Below, piece after piece: positions 29,304-40,289 of a stretch of 64,000 bases of DNA (positions are counted from its first letter, which is position 1; every line of letters begins with the position of its first letter). This stretch comes from Candidatus Altimarinota bacterium (lineage in GTDB: Bacteria; Patescibacteriota; Gracilibacteria; BD1-5; UBA2023). The translations under genes were made by a program, and so were the position numbers. The notes beneath the pieces were generated by a model. It saw only the letters and a list, made by a program, of their open reading frames with translations. It was not told where the DNA came from and made no database searches. The stretch spans positions 1 through 64,000 of the forward strand of contig JALQWG010000008.1 of the NCBI GenBank assembly GCA_023260135.1, given 5' to 3'.

Positions 29304-29630
29304 ATGCAAAAAATGAATCTCAAAAAAATCATCCGTGAAGAAGTAGTCCGCGCAGTTGTATTCGCAAGCAGTCTCTTCGTATTCATGTTTGCAGGATTTG
29401 CTGGTATAGCATATGCAGCTACTGATGGATGAGTGTTCGGTAATATACTGAACTCTATACTTGCGTCAGGTAACTGGCAATCCCCTGGAGATGGGACAGT
29501 ACGGAACTGTGAGAGACTGAACAATACTCCAGCAAGTGGATACGTTCAAGTCAATGGTGGATTCTCTTGTGGTGGTCCAACACAGTGTATCTATGGCATC
29601 TCAGCAACTGGAGTTCCTCAGTGTAGATAG
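29304..29630 (+). CDS. Small secreted protein, 108 aa
   Basis: MQKMNLKKIIREEVVRAVVF then ASSLFVFMFAGFAGIAYA is a signal peptide with a basic n-region. The mature part is about 70 residues, Gly/Cys-containing (NCERLNNTPASGYVQ; FSCGGPTQCIYG; PQC), with four Cys that could form disulfides. A single UGA Gly lies at the start of the mature part (TDGGVFG). It is divergent from the cyclase and 34 nt upstream of the FecR-like surface gene, so it may be coexpressed with that protein. Function unknown. Confidence 0.72.
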
Positions 29631-29664
29631 AGTACCCGTGTAGATTTTTTATCATCTCACCCAT

Positions 29665-31617
29665 ATGCATATGTCTCGTAGATTCACTCTCATTCCTATA
29701 GCATTCATCGTTATCGTCGGGGCTGTCTGGGCTGGATCACTCATGATACCAGATACCCCCACATTTCCTTCTCTCCCGAGTACCCCTGGAACACTCTGAG
29801 ATGTCCTCAAAAACAAATTCCGATGAGATGGAACAGCACTGAACTGACAGAAGCTCGGTGGATCATGATCAGAGAGTTATCTGAAGTGAACGAACTGTAC
29901 TGCATCAGATGCAGTATGGAAGTGAATCGATGCTTCAGGGAATCCTATATGCAAGTGACCGCCGCTCGCATTCGCAGAGATATATGAGTGAACCATGCAA
30001 GTGAATGGTGCTCCTCAGACGGTAGGATACCTGCTCAGAGAATGAGACAAGATAGAGACTAATACTACTCAGACGGGAACGATACGATTCACACACAATC
30101 CGAGCTCATCTACATTCACTCCTGGTGACTCCATAGCTCGCCTCGGAACTGGAACAACAGTTCTCGTAGATCGTGGAGATACAGCAGGGACTCTCGCACT
30201 CATCACACTCCAGGATGGACTCCTCTGGTGACGCGTACTCACCTCGACGGGAATCAATTTTGGTGGTGGAGGTGTCATAGCGGGAGTACGTGGGACAAGT
30301 ATCGCTCTCGAAAAAGTCACAGGACAGCCCATCATGCGAATGGTGATCCCACACTCGCAGAGAACTGGAAATAACCTCACCAATGCAGCAGCGAGAATCC
30401 GCACCATATATAATACTGGTGCTCTCTCGCCACTACAGTTCCGTCGTTCTGTAGAATTCAACAGTGGTACAGTGACCAATATAGTTACCCTCTCGAGCAC
30501 CAACAGAACCCTCCAGGCACTCTATACAACATGGCAACCAGCCCGACTGAGTCCATGGATAGCACGCAATACTGTCCAGGATCTCACCTATATGATATGA
30601 CTCAATAGACCTGGATGATCCTACGTGAGCAATGAGATAGCTGCTACAGAACCAGTCAAGTGAAGCCTTGATGATCCATGTAAAGTAAACAACACTCTCT
30701 GGTATGATAGAACGACAAAGTGTGTCTCTGCATATGCTGACGCGAGTACAAACTATGATCTCGTATGGAATAACTCTCGCTGGGAGGCATTGGCAGTAAA
30801 AGACCTAACATGAAGTACAGATTGGGGTAATTTTAGAGATGGTAATAATATAGGAAACTTCTATGAAAGTGGAAACCCATTTTCACCAACGCTCTATAGA
30901 TATATGAATCTCTACGAGTGAGCCCTATGAGCAAATGCAGATAACATTAATAACTGGTATAATCAACGCTGCAACTGAGAAGATAACACCTATGCCAATA
31001 GATACTGTAGTCTACTACTGGCAAACTACGAGACATCCCCACGTACAACTCAGTGAAATCTCTACAAGTGAGTCTGGGTACTAAAAAAAGCTGCGAACAA
31101 CTATTCACAAAACATAGATAATTGGGGAGCATCTTGGTGATACGATATGATACGATTTATATCTGGATATCGACTCATAGGACTCACGAGAGAAACTTCT
31201 ATAAATACAGGAACTCTTGATATCAATGAAAGGTGAAGATATCTCACCTATGCTGGGAATCTAGCTCAGTTAGAGAGATATCTCACTGGTGGCACGTTGG
31301 CTCCAGGATTTAGTTATTCTCAACTCGCAGGCAAGACGATAACGATAGAGTTAGTCAATGCTCCTGTAATCAATGCGAACTCCAAATATCTATTGGACTT
31401 ATGATGAGTGAGTTACTACATGGTGAATAATGAACTGAGACGACGAATCGGTGCAACACCGCCCACCACCGAAAGATCTATTTCAACTTCTGATAGAATT
31501 TTTGAGCTTACTATACCAACTGGAATCACTATTGATAGATTTATTATAGGAAACTCCCAGACTCTTTCATTTAATGCACCGATAAATAACATAGTACAAA
31601 AAATTATTATAAAATAA
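29665..31617 (+). CDS. FecR-domain-like surface protein
   Basis: 650 aa, with an N-terminal signal or anchor (MHMSRRFTLIPIAFIVIVGA, then VWAGSL). The region about residues 125-215 resembles FecR domains: GTIRFTHNPSSSTFTPGDSI, then ITLQDGLLWGRVLTSTGINF and GVIAGVRGTSIALEKVTG, which has the vRGT motif. The long C-terminal part is Tyr/Asn-rich and includes YRYMNLYEGALGANADNINN, Cys residues (QRCNGED, RYCSLL) and a final beta-rich domain (RIFELTIPTGITIDRFIIG). Over 20 UGA glycines are used. FecR domains usually sense or transmit envelope signals; here the protein is more likely a surface component. It ends in a bidirectional terminator shared with the gene at 31645. Confidence 0.72.
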
Positions 31618-31645
31618 AACCCCTATAGTTAGGGGTTTTATTCTT
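31616..31645. terminator. Bidirectional terminator
   Basis: AAAACCCCTA and TAGGGGTTTT pair around TAGT or a similarly short loop, with A and T tracts on both sides. It separates the converging FecR-like and Ig-like genes. Confidence 0.85.
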
Positions 31646-33462
31646 TAACCGTTATCTTTAATAATAAAGCTGATAGGAACTGAAGTCGTATTATTATCAT
31701 CCACTCGTCTAATGGTAACTGTACCTGATTGAGAATGGTCTAATCCATCATCAAAATTAGGAGAAGTTATTGTAATATTGCCATTGGCATCTACACTTGC
31801 TGTCGTTCCTCCAGATATACTGATAGTATACTCCAGTGCAGAGCCGTATGTATTCTGACAAGTTATACTTCATAGATTAATAACCTGTCCATCGATACCA
31901 TTATCATTGAATGTCTGAGAGGCTGGTGCAGTACATGAGAGATTCTGTCTTGGGGTATTGGTAACATTTACTGTAACTGTTGCTGTTGCTGTAGCTTTTC
32001 CATCACTCACTGTGTATGTGAATGTATCAGTACCAACATACCCAGAAGTGGATGTATATACAATATTGGAACCACTGATACTCACTGTTCCATACTGAGG
32101 ATTTGTAGTTGAGCTTATTGTCAGTATATCACCATTAGCATCTGAGTCATTCGCAAGTACATTGACAGTGACAGCATTCCCAGATACTACTGTAGCAGTA
32201 TCCGCATTTGCAACTGGTGCAACGTTCGGTGTACCTGGGACTGGTTTTGGTTTCACCTCTGGCTCTTTTTCTTTTGCTACATCACGAACCTCACTGGTAC
32301 TTACCTTGTTAACTATATCAGTATGCTTCAGTTCTCCCTGATCTGCAATTGCACCTACACGATACTCAGGAGCGGAGAGGATCTGAGCTACTACAGTTCG
32401 TGCAATCAGCGGGTCTGTTGAGTCTGCTCGAGTGAATTCTACGGTATTAGGCAGGAGACTCACCATAACTGATGCACGTGTATTATACTGACTGCCAGCT
32501 GAACCACTCATTCTATATCTCTCAGCTCATACACTGACATGATTATTGAGGGCTACTCGAGCACCAATATTCTGATGACTCTGATCTCATTGTATACTCC
32601 TCCCTGCTCCTACCTCAGCAACTACTCTGAGTCCTCCGATAGTAGTATAATATTTTCCTGTAGCTCAGATAGCTCCTGATGTTTTTCTATCACGTTCCGT
32701 AACGCCGAGATGGAGAGTCATCTCACCATTCTTCCCTACGTAGAATACCGCGCTCGCAAGGAGCTTGTTCGTATCGAGTCCTCGGAACTGTGTTGTACGA
32801 TTACGCTCATAATACTCTGTGAGATATCGTATAAATGATCACATATCCGTAACAGTTTCTTCGGACCAACGTGTGGTCTCAGTTTTGAGCGCAGTATCAC
32901 TTACTCTCGTACGTATGTAGGCAATAGCTGCTCTATCAAGACCGATTGACCCAAGGAGCTTGGCATCTAGACGAACAAATACATTTGTAGCATTGAGATT
33001 CACATTATCGATAGTACTGTCTCAGAGTCATACTCGAGCACTCTCGGAACGGACACTGGTACCAGCAGAAAATGCAATATTTTTACCTATCTGCATGCTA
33101 GCCGTAGCCAGAACTTGTTTGGCATGTTCAAGTCTCTGTCCCATAACTCAGAGTGCAAATGGATTATCACCAAGTATCATTGCGAGCTCACCTCCATTGC
33201 CATAACGACTATCTAGAACTCTAGTAACCTGGAGATTATTGGGTATGACAGGATCAGTAGGAGCAACTGTCTCAGGTAGAACTATAGGTGATGCTACATG
33301 AGTATACGAATCTCATATTGGCTTCCCTGGCTTGCAATCGACGATAGCATTTGCCTGAGCTGAGAATACTGCAACTTCGTCAGGAGAACAAGTTTTTGGT
33401 GCTTGTGCCTGAGCACCAAGAGCCGAACTGAGAACCACTCCTGCCAGAATAGACTGTTTCAT
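31645..33462 (-). CDS. Secreted protein, beta-barrel-like half plus Ig-like half
   Basis: 605 aa. The signal peptide is MKQSILAGVVLSSALGAQAQ. The N-terminal half alternates short amphipathic beta strands (FYVGKNGEMTLHLGVTERDR; KYYTTIGGLRVVAEVGAG; IGARVALNNHVSVGAERYRM). That is the pattern of outer-membrane beta-barrels, although these phyla are regarded as monoderm. A Lys/Pro linker (KEKEPEVKPKPVPGTPN) follows. The C-terminal half is a Big/cadherin-like Ig domain (APVANADTATVVSGNAVTVN; VLANDSDANGD; GTDTFTYTVSDGKA) plus a further beta domain with two Cys. UGA glycines lie in both halves. The function is probably structural or adhesive on the surface. The barrel idea is pattern-based only. Confidence 0.72.
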
Positions 33463-33621
33463 ACCTGTAAAAGTTATAGAATACTTATATATTCTATCCT
33501 GTTTTATATATTTTCAAGTATATTTTTATATTTTTGTCAATTTTAGGAGTTTTTAGTGGAATTAAGTTGGTTTTTCGGTATATCAATTTGATTTTTCTAT
33601 TCTTTTAATAAAATACACCAG

Positions 33622-33646
33622 CCTCTGCCAAGAGGCAGAGGTTTTT
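33622..33646 (+). terminator. Intrinsic terminator
   Basis: CCTCTGCC-AAGA-GGCAGAGG followed by five Ts: a near-ideal hairpin. No gene lies directly upstream on the plus strand. Confidence 0.8.
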
Positions 33647-33781
33647 ACCTCTTAACCATTTTCTTTTATGAGAAAATTGTTTCACGCAGTGCGGCTATGG
33701 TGATCTCTCCATCTCGAATGGCGAATCACCAGAATCCGTTCCGTCAAGCCACCTTTAAGGCGGTAACTACAATCGGTAAAG

Positions 33782-33811
33782 AAAAATCCCCACTTGGGAT
33801 GGGGATTTTTC
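33782..33811. terminator. Intrinsic terminator, symmetric
   Basis: AAAAATCCCCA and TGGGGATTTTT around CTTGGGA. It can work in both directions. It lies 165 nt before lysS. Confidence 0.8.
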
Positions 33812-33975
33812 AAGAGGTTTTCCTCTTAACGTGTTTCACGCGTTCTTCTTTCGAAGACATGAACATTATATCATATTTTTTCCTTTTGCAAATATTTTCT
33901 CAGATATTTCTCTAGACTTAAACTTTGCCTTTTTCATGACTTTTCATATATTGAGATTGATTTTTATTTCATACT

Positions 33976-35619
33976 ATGACAACACCGAACTACTCAACCG
34001 AAACCCTCGACCGTATCAAGAAGCTCGAGCGTATACGCGCGCTCGGAGTCAATCCATACGCAACCCGATTCGACACAACACACCAGATCGGACAAGTTAT
34101 CTCTGCGCACAAGCCCAAGCTCGAAGAGTGAGAGTCGTCAACACTCCGTGCTGTCGAGGATATCATCCCATCACCGAGCTCCACTGTCGCGCTCGCAGGA
34201 CGTGTGATGCTCCATCGCAGCTTCGGGAAGATATGTTTTGCGACGCTCTCTGATGGAACTGGACGAATTCAGGTACTTTTTTCACGAGAGAATTGCTCGA
34301 TCGTAGTTAGCGGAGAGAAGAAGTGAGAACTTGTTCCCGTCATCCTGAATGAAATGAAGGATCCAGGAACTACAGAAACACTGGATTCTTCGCAGGCTCA
34401 GAATGACGGAAACCCAGAAACAACAGTCACTGCCTACAAGTTCGCAGAGAAGCTTATAGACCTCGGTGACTTCGTCTGAGTCAAGGGAGAATTATTCTAC
34501 ACACACAAGGGAGAACTCACGATATTTGCGGAGGAGTTTACTTTTCTCACCAAGGCCATCCAACCACTCCCTGAGAAGTGGCATGGTCTCGAGAACGACG
34601 AGGACAGATACCGCAAGCGCTATCTCGATATGGCGACAGATGATGAACTCAAGGCGATGTTCTATCGCAAGAGTCAATTCTGGAAGGCGACTCGAGATTT
34701 TCTCGTGAATAAGGGATTCCTCGAGGTAGATACACCGACGCTCGAACACACGACAGGTGGAGCTGAGGCTCGACCGTTCGCGACACACCACAACGACTAT
34801 GATACAGACGTCTATCTCCGTATCTCTATCGGAGAACTCTGGCAGAAGCGTCTGATGGCAGGAGGATTTCCGAAGACATTTGAGATTGGGCGAGCATTCC
34901 GCAATGAGGGATCATCCCCTGATCACCTCCAGGAATTCACGAACATGGAGTTCTACTGGGCATATGCGAACTATGATGATGGTATGCGCCTCGTGCAGGA
35001 GATGTACCGATATATCGCACAGACAGTGTACGGAAAAACTGTATTCTCCGCTCGTGGTCATACATTCGACCTCTCAGATGAGTGGAGACGTGTGGACTAT
35101 GTGACGGCAGTACTCGAGAAGACTGGTATCGACATCCTCACGGCAACAGACGATGAGATGCGAGCCAAGCTCACAGAACTCGGAGTCAAGTATGACGGAA
35201 CCAATCGTGAGCGTCTCACGGATACCCTCTGGAAGTACACGCGCAAGCAGATATCTGGTCCAGCATTTCTCGTGAATCATCCAGAACTCATCTCTCCTCT
35301 CGCGAAGTGAAGCACAGAGTTCCCATGAACGGTGGAGCGATTCCAGGTGATACTTGGTGGCTCTGAGATCGGGAATGGATACTCGGAACTCAACGATCCA
35401 CTCGATCAGAGAGCCCGATTCGAGAAGCAGCAGTCTATGCTCGCCTGAGGTGATGACGAAGCCATGATGCCTGACTGGGACTTCGTCGAGATGCTCGAGC
35501 ATGGTATGCCTCCGACCTGTGGATTCGGATTCGGGGAGAGACTCTTTGCATTCCTCGAGGACAAGCCGATTCGTGAGGTGCAATACTTCCCATTCGTGAA
35601 GCAGAAGGGTGAAAACTAG
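33976..35619 (+). CDS. lysS: Lysyl-tRNA synthetase, class II
   Basis: 547 aa, about 40-50 longer than usual. It charges tRNA-Lys. The N-terminal OB-fold starts near [15 protein letters not shown] and ends in [20 protein letters not shown]; the class II core has motif 1 ([20 protein letters not shown]), motif 2 ([20 protein letters not shown]) and motif 3 ([16 protein letters not shown]). In the OB-fold, between IQVLFSREN (about 106) and [20 protein letters not shown], is an extra segment of about 45 residues ([20 protein letters not shown]...). Its DNA is a palindromic repeat at 34337-34409. The frame is unbroken and the glycines GVKGEL, KGST, FPGTV and AGGDDE include UGA codons. The ATG is preceded by CATACT, without Shine-Dalgarno. 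The insertion sits at a surface loop of the anticodon-binding domain, so activity could be kept; this is inference. Confidence 0.95.
34337..34409. repeat. Palindromic repeat in frame inside lysS
   Basis: Left arm CCGTCATCCTGAATGAAATG (34337 on) and right arm GGATTCTTCGCAGGCTCAGA continuing to ATGACGG (ending 34409) are inverted copies of the GTCATTCTGA family. They encode [20 protein letters not shown] and a few residues more, without a stop. Confidence 0.85.
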
Positions 35620-35653
35620 AAAAAATCCTCCAGAGTAGTCTGGAGGATTTTTA
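35618..35653. terminator. Bidirectional terminator
   Basis: AAAAATCCTCCAGA and TCTGGAGGATTTTT around GTAG. It ends lysS and, from the other side, the ACT-like gene, whose stop lies inside. Confidence 0.88.
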
Positions 35654-36289
35654 GTCCATGAGTACGAGTACTGCTTTTTTGATATCCTCTTCCCTCACGA
35701 GTATTCAGAGCTCATGATACGTAGAGAGTACTTGGACGATATTGATGCTATGGAATGCGAGTCTCTTGGTGACGGTATAAAATAATCACGGTCTCACTAT
35801 CTCGCTCTCGGAGAGTTCTCCCGATATGAGTCCGAGTCCAGAGACCATGAGGAGTTGAAGATGTTTTGGAAAGCTCTCTTGCACCAGAGAGATGAGTCCA
35901 TCCTCAAAAACTATATCAATCTCATGAATTCCCTCGATGATCGTAAAGAAGCTTTTCCCGATATATTTTTTCTCTGAGAGAAACTGCCTCACTATATCGA
36001 GATTCTTGGGAGTCCGAGCAAGTGTGATGATATTGAGATCCTTTCTTGTGGAGATTTTTGTAAATCCACTTGTTGTATGGGTATTTTTGATCTGATTCTC
36101 TGCTCACTGATAGCGTGAGAGTGCCATCTTGATTGCATGGATAGATACATCCTTTTCGAGCTTTTTCTCGATATGTGGCTGTATGTATTCAGAGAATGCT
36201 GTGAGATTCAGGTATCCATAGGTGATAGCCTCTTCGAGGAATGGTTGTTCTAGTATTATCTCTGATACTATGTCTGAGAGTTTTATCAT
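35651..36289 (-). CDS. ACT-like regulatory protein, 212 aa
   Basis: It starts MIKLSDIVSEIILEQPFLEE then AITYGYLNLTAFSEYIQPHI, a helical N-terminal domain of winged-helix or similar type. Next is IHAIKMALSRYQ and, from about residue 75, segments that look like ACT-type beta-alpha-beta folds (LNIITLARTPKNLDIVRQFL; SFFTIIEGIHEIDIVFE; LLMVSGLGLISGEL; FYTVTKRLAFHSINIVQVLS). This layout is known from small CPR and archaeal proteins with aspartokinase-like ACT domains, which bind amino acids. I infer a ligand-responsive regulator but have no direct proof. It is convergent with lysS. Several UGA glycines support the frame. Confidence 0.65.
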
Positions 36290-36401
36290 GTATTTTTGTT
36301 ACAAATATAACAATATAATATACAGATATAACATTTTAGTCAAATTTTTGAATATTGTCTGATTTTTGATACAAGGGTTTTATATTTTGTAAATATCAAC
36401 T

Positions 36402-37460
36402 ATGGAAAACCTCGCACAAGCAGAATGATACACCTGAACATCTCAAAGATGACTCAATAGAGAAGCATCATATCACCGTATGGTATATGAGGACAGAGAG
36501 TCTCTCTATACACCATGAGAGGTAGGACAACTTCTTCGTTCTTTATGGCGAGAATTCCAGGATTCTCATCGGTCACGTCTCGTGATACGGATACTTCTGA
36601 ATATAAGTGAACAAGATATCATGTCACATATGAGAGAACTCCAAGAGCAGAACTGGCAAGTGAGCTACTACCCGCATCATACTCAAGGAGATTTTAGTAA
36701 GAGATTCTACTATACTACATACAGTTACAATAAAAGAGAACGAACTATTTCGGATACCATAGTACAAGAACTCATACAGATCAATCAGTCATATATCCAG
36801 CGAACTCTCAGACATATTGAGTCAAAAGTAGATTTTCATGAGGAACAATTAGCTCGATTCCATGCGAAGGACTTTCGCCTGACATGAGAGATATGAGCAG
36901 GTGAACTTAGTCAACTCTGGAAACCATTCGGTTGGTCAGAAGAAGCATGTGAGAGGCTTCTCGAAGATAGAGGAGATGACTTCGTACTCTGAGTCAGAAC
37001 AAGAACAAATAATCTCATAGCTGCAATACTCTATAGTCATCAACCTCATACTCTCGAAGATGGAACCATAATACAACACTGAGAACTCACTGAAGCAGCT
37101 ACAGCCGAGGCATATCGTGGTAATGGTATCATGTGAGTCCTCGCAACAGCCCTCCATGTCACAACACTCAGTAGATGAATACAGAATATATATGGTGAAT
37201 ACCGAGCCCTCTGATCACGTCATCCTCATGCCATACAGTCACTCAGATTCGCCCTCGAGAGCGGAGTTCGTTTTAGTCCATGAGATATGCTCCTGAATCA
37301 TGTCGATGTCGATGATATCGTAGATAGCCACAATCAGGGGCGACAAATATCTGGATACTGAACACATGCTGATAAGCTCAAGAGCTTCGTTCTCTGATCT
37401 CTCGATCCAGATACCCTATCCCCTCATACACGTGAACTCTACCTATCCTCTATCTCCTAA
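36402..37460 (+). CDS. GNAT-like acetyltransferase protein, 352 aa
   Basis: The C-terminal half carries the GNAT signature: NNLIAAILYSHQPHTL, then ELTEAATAEAYRGNGIMGVL ATAL (the R/Q-x-x-G-x-G/A acetyl-CoA loop is RGNGIMG) and IYGEYRALGSRHPHAIQSLR. The N-terminal half (residues 1-180) is helical and charged and unrecognised (SLYTPGEVGQLLRSLWREFQ). Fourteen or so UGA codons are read as Gly. The substrate is unknown. It starts 11 nt before the M23 peptidase gene and probably shares an operon with it, so it might modify the cell surface; that is inference. Confidence 0.7.
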
Positions 37461-37471
37461 ACCCTCAACAT

Positions 37472-38119
37472 ATGTATCCATATCCCCTCCTCTCAAACTC
37501 TTGCATCATATCACCAATATTTTGAGATGTATCAGCATCTACACCGGCGATTATAGACTATTCTATAGAAGAATTCCGAGATATAGATTCGAGAGATCAA
37601 GATGCGGTAGAGTCCTACAATAGACACTACCTCGAGTCCCGAGGAAGCTCCTGGGCTCTCTGAGGTTATCTCGAAGACAGATCTCATATACTCAGAGGAA
37701 CTCACATAGCACAAGAGTGACGCATATATCATCTTGGTGTAGATGTCATATTCCCAGCAGGAACAACACTCTATGCACCACTCGATGCTCGTGTATATGA
37801 GAAGTGATATGAGCCTTGAGATGGGAACTATTGAGGATATATTATCCTCGAACACACCGTCTGATGAGTGAGTTTTTATGCACTCTATGGACATCTATCA
37901 TATGATTCGATTACTCGAGATGAGTCCGTCGATCGTGGTCAGGAGTTCGCGAGACTCGGGCAAAGAAGTGAAAACGGAAACTGGTTCGAACACCTCCATC
38001 TACAGGTCTTTACGGGAAGAGATGTAGAAAAGTGGAAGGATAAGTGATATTGTTCTCTCGCAGATCTCCCAACTATCAAGAATCATTGTCCTGATCCGAG
38101 CTTTTTGATACGGTACTAG
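37472..38119 (+). CDS. M23-family peptidase (LytM-like)
   Basis: 215 aa. The metallopeptidase core is complete: GRIYHLGVDVIFPAGTTLYA has the first His and Asp ligands (H-x3-D), then PLDARVYEKGYEPGDGNYGG, YIILEHTVGGVSFYALYGHL and the end NGNWFEHLHLQVFTGRD with the HxH zinc ligands. M23 enzymes cut peptidoglycan cross-bridges or free peptides. No signal peptide is seen in the first 60 residues (MYPYPLLSNSCIISPIFG), so export may use another route, or the enzyme may act inside. It follows the GNAT gene closely, with 8 or more UGA glycines in conserved places (VGGVSF, YGGYI). Confidence 0.88.
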
Positions 38120-38439
38120 GATTATAAAAATGAGTAAAAAATGTATTCAATAACAAAAAAAACCATCATCATGAATGATAGAGCAAGTTATGTACATATC
38201 CTACCCAGCCTCTTCTGAACAGGAAGGTGATGATTTATATTCAAAAATTCAAAAAAATCAAGTCTTTTTTCAATTTATTTTTTAATAAAAAATTAATTAT
38301 ATCATAAGTAAATGGTTACATTGGAAAACTGGGTAAAAAATAAAAAGAGTCAATATGGGAAATTTTGACTTGATCATAGGAAGACATAATATTTATCCTA
38401 GATAATAAAATCGTACTCTTGTTATTAATTTAGCAAAAA
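38120..38439. other. AT-rich intergenic region before biosynthetic operon
   Basis: Mostly A/T-rich. A 41-codon code-25 ORF (38171-38296, MNDRASYVHILPSLFGTGRG) exists but is weak. The clear element is the promoter at 38365-38392. No terminator with a T-tract is obvious after the M23 gene. Confidence 0.4.
38365..38392 (+). promoter_or_regulatory. Promoter of AT-rich operon
   Basis: TTGACT (38365-38370), a 16-nt spacer and TAATAT (38387-38392). The start would be near 38399, about 41 nt before the first ATG. Confidence 0.55.
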
Positions 38440-38913
38440 ATGCATACAACCAAAAAACATGTTCTTGATAGAATACCTTTTATAACTAGCTCTAATCCAC
38501 AGCTACCTGAAGAAGTACGTATCCTCGTTGAATGAATCAGTAGACACGTAAATATTGTTTCAGAAGATGTTGATTCAAGAGAACTCATAGATAATAAATG
38601 GTTATCATCTACTCTTTTATACGTTGCAAAGATTGATAACCTTATCAAGGTACTACAAAAAGCAGGTATAAATAGATATATTATTCCTATGGAATTCTGA
38701 TGATGACAGTATGACTTAAACTATCAAGAATTTATGGACTACTATAACTTTGAAGTAAAGACACCTGAGGCAGAGCTCTGAAAGACTACGTCTACTTTCC
38801 AGCATACATATCAATCAAAAGATGTTCCAAATATCTGGGTTCTATACGATGAGTTTTATGAGCACGAAGATGACACAGACGGATGACAATATTATCTATT
38901 ATTCCAATCTTAA
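38440..38913 (+). CDS. Hypothetical protein, first gene of AT-rich operon
   Basis: 157 aa; I do not recognise it. It starts MHTTKKHVLDRIPFITSSNP and has a GGGQYDLNYQEFMDYYNFEV segment where three glycines in a row are written by UGA and UGA-like codons. It ends DDTDGGQYYLLFQS. It is acidic, with no membrane segment or signal peptide, probably cytoplasmic. It precedes the PLP enzyme by 8 nt and is presumably cotranscribed with the four downstream genes. A carrier or cofactor-modifying function would be speculation. Confidence 0.6.
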
Positions 38914-38921
38914 TTCTTTAT

Positions 38922-40289
38922 ATGCAAGAAATCCAGACATATCTACTTAATCTAAGTCATACTATTGAATATCTCTTGGATGAATATTCAAAATATTCGA
39001 GACAAAAAAATATATCTATCGACTCCTCTCTTTTTTCATCTTTTAAAAGAGATCTCATTGAAATAAAGGATCGAATTGGTTCCCTAAAAGTATTTGATTT
39101 CTCGAGTGAGATGAGTATCCGTTATTGTCTCTCAAGATTGGCGTGTATCTATTGATCATTTTCGTGGAGAAGTAGTTCATACTCTGAAGAGTGACATTCA
39201 AATATATTTCAACTCTCATTATTAGACGAAAGTAAGGTCAATTACTCTCGTTACGAACATTTTTTTCTTAATGGAATAGAGGGGTATATTTCAACTCTCT
39301 ATAACTTACCTGAAACTCATGGCTGCATTATTACAAACTCTTGAATGTCAGCCTTCGACATTATACTACAATTCTTATTATGAAAATGAGAATTAGCAAC
39401 TATATTCATTCCTAGTTATATCTACTTTGAATCTCATCAACAAATAGAAAACATCGCTCATTCAACAGGCTCGAAAATTAAGGAGTGAAAGAACATGACA
39501 GAAGATGATATTATTGAATATATTATCTTGAATAATCCAGACGTTGTCTTTATTGATCCGAGAACGAATACAGGTATCATTCGAGAACTGGATCTTGAGT
39601 ATATATTTTCACAGTTATCACATGAAAATATTACTTCAAAATTTGTTGTTGATGTAACAATGATAGGAACTGACATTGGCTTTTCTTATAAATACCCTTC
39701 TCTAGATACAATTGTTTATTTGAGTGGGTCAAAGTATCTATGATTCTGACTCGATATGAATATGATGGGTGTAGTAATTTTTAATAAGAAAGAAGAGGCG
39801 GCTCTTGTTCTCATCCGAAGAAATACAGGCTCTATCCTCTATGAACAGGCCTCTATAATGTTCCCTGCATTCTGAATAGATATATACTTGCAAAGATTGA
39901 AATCCTTAGAAAAGTCAGCAACTGAACTATATCTCAATCTTATCTGAGACCAAGAGATTGTAGAAAAATATATAGTGAGCTATCCAAATGACTCTCACTA
40001 TGATTTTCACTGAGGAATTGTCACTATTAACTTCAGGGAAAAATGACTACGAACTAAGGAAAATTACAAAAAATTAATTGGCATACTCCTCTCGAATGCC
40101 TCAACTTCAAGCTATCCACTCGTTCATGGTGTGAGTTTTTGATTCTCAACAACACGAGTGAGTGCAAGTGATGTGATGTCACATGAGGAAGACGTTTTTC
40201 TTCGAGTTTCGTGTGGTATTCAGGAGTTTTATGAAAATAAACCACTCTCTTTACTCTTTAAACAATCCCTTTATGAATTCAAATATTAA
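38922..40289 (+). CDS. PLP-dependent fold-type I enzyme (Cys/Met metabolism-like)
   Basis: 455 aa. The core resembles cystathionine gamma-synthase-type enzymes: CIITNSGMSAFDIILQFLLG, TIFIPSYIYFESHQQIEN, NPDVVFIDPRTNTGIIRELD, VVDVTMIGTDIGFSYKYPSL (the cofactor-binding Asp strand) and TIVYLSGSKYLGFGLDMNMM, with the likely Schiff-base Lys in SGSKYLG. The C-terminal end has VHGVSFGFSTTRVSASDVMS and VFLRVSCGIQEF, as in this family. The first 120 residues are an unusual extra N-terminal helical domain. Many glycines are UGA. It is in an operon with a desaturase and a threonine dehydratase, pointing to amino-acid-derived product synthesis. The exact reaction is unknown. Confidence 0.82.

Larger units (their letters stand above)
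33463..33975. other. Intergenic region with two terminators and possible small RNA
   Basis: No conventional gene is seen. Two strong intrinsic terminators (33622-33646 and 33782-33811) bracket about 135 nt that can form hairpins, such as GGTGAT/ATCACC around CCATCTCGAATGG near 33698-33733. Similar segments AGAGGTTTTTACCTCTTAAC (33634 on) and AGAGGTTTTCCTCTTAACG (33813 on) stand after each terminator. A small ORF from 33668 (MRKLFHAVRLWGSL) is possible but weak. A small regulatory RNA is the better guess. Confidence 0.45.

Noticed and set aside
40231-40272. Longer N-terminus for the desaturase
   Set aside because: Possible, but it would deepen the overlap with the PLP gene; the ATG at 40273 gives an overlap equal to that with the next gene.
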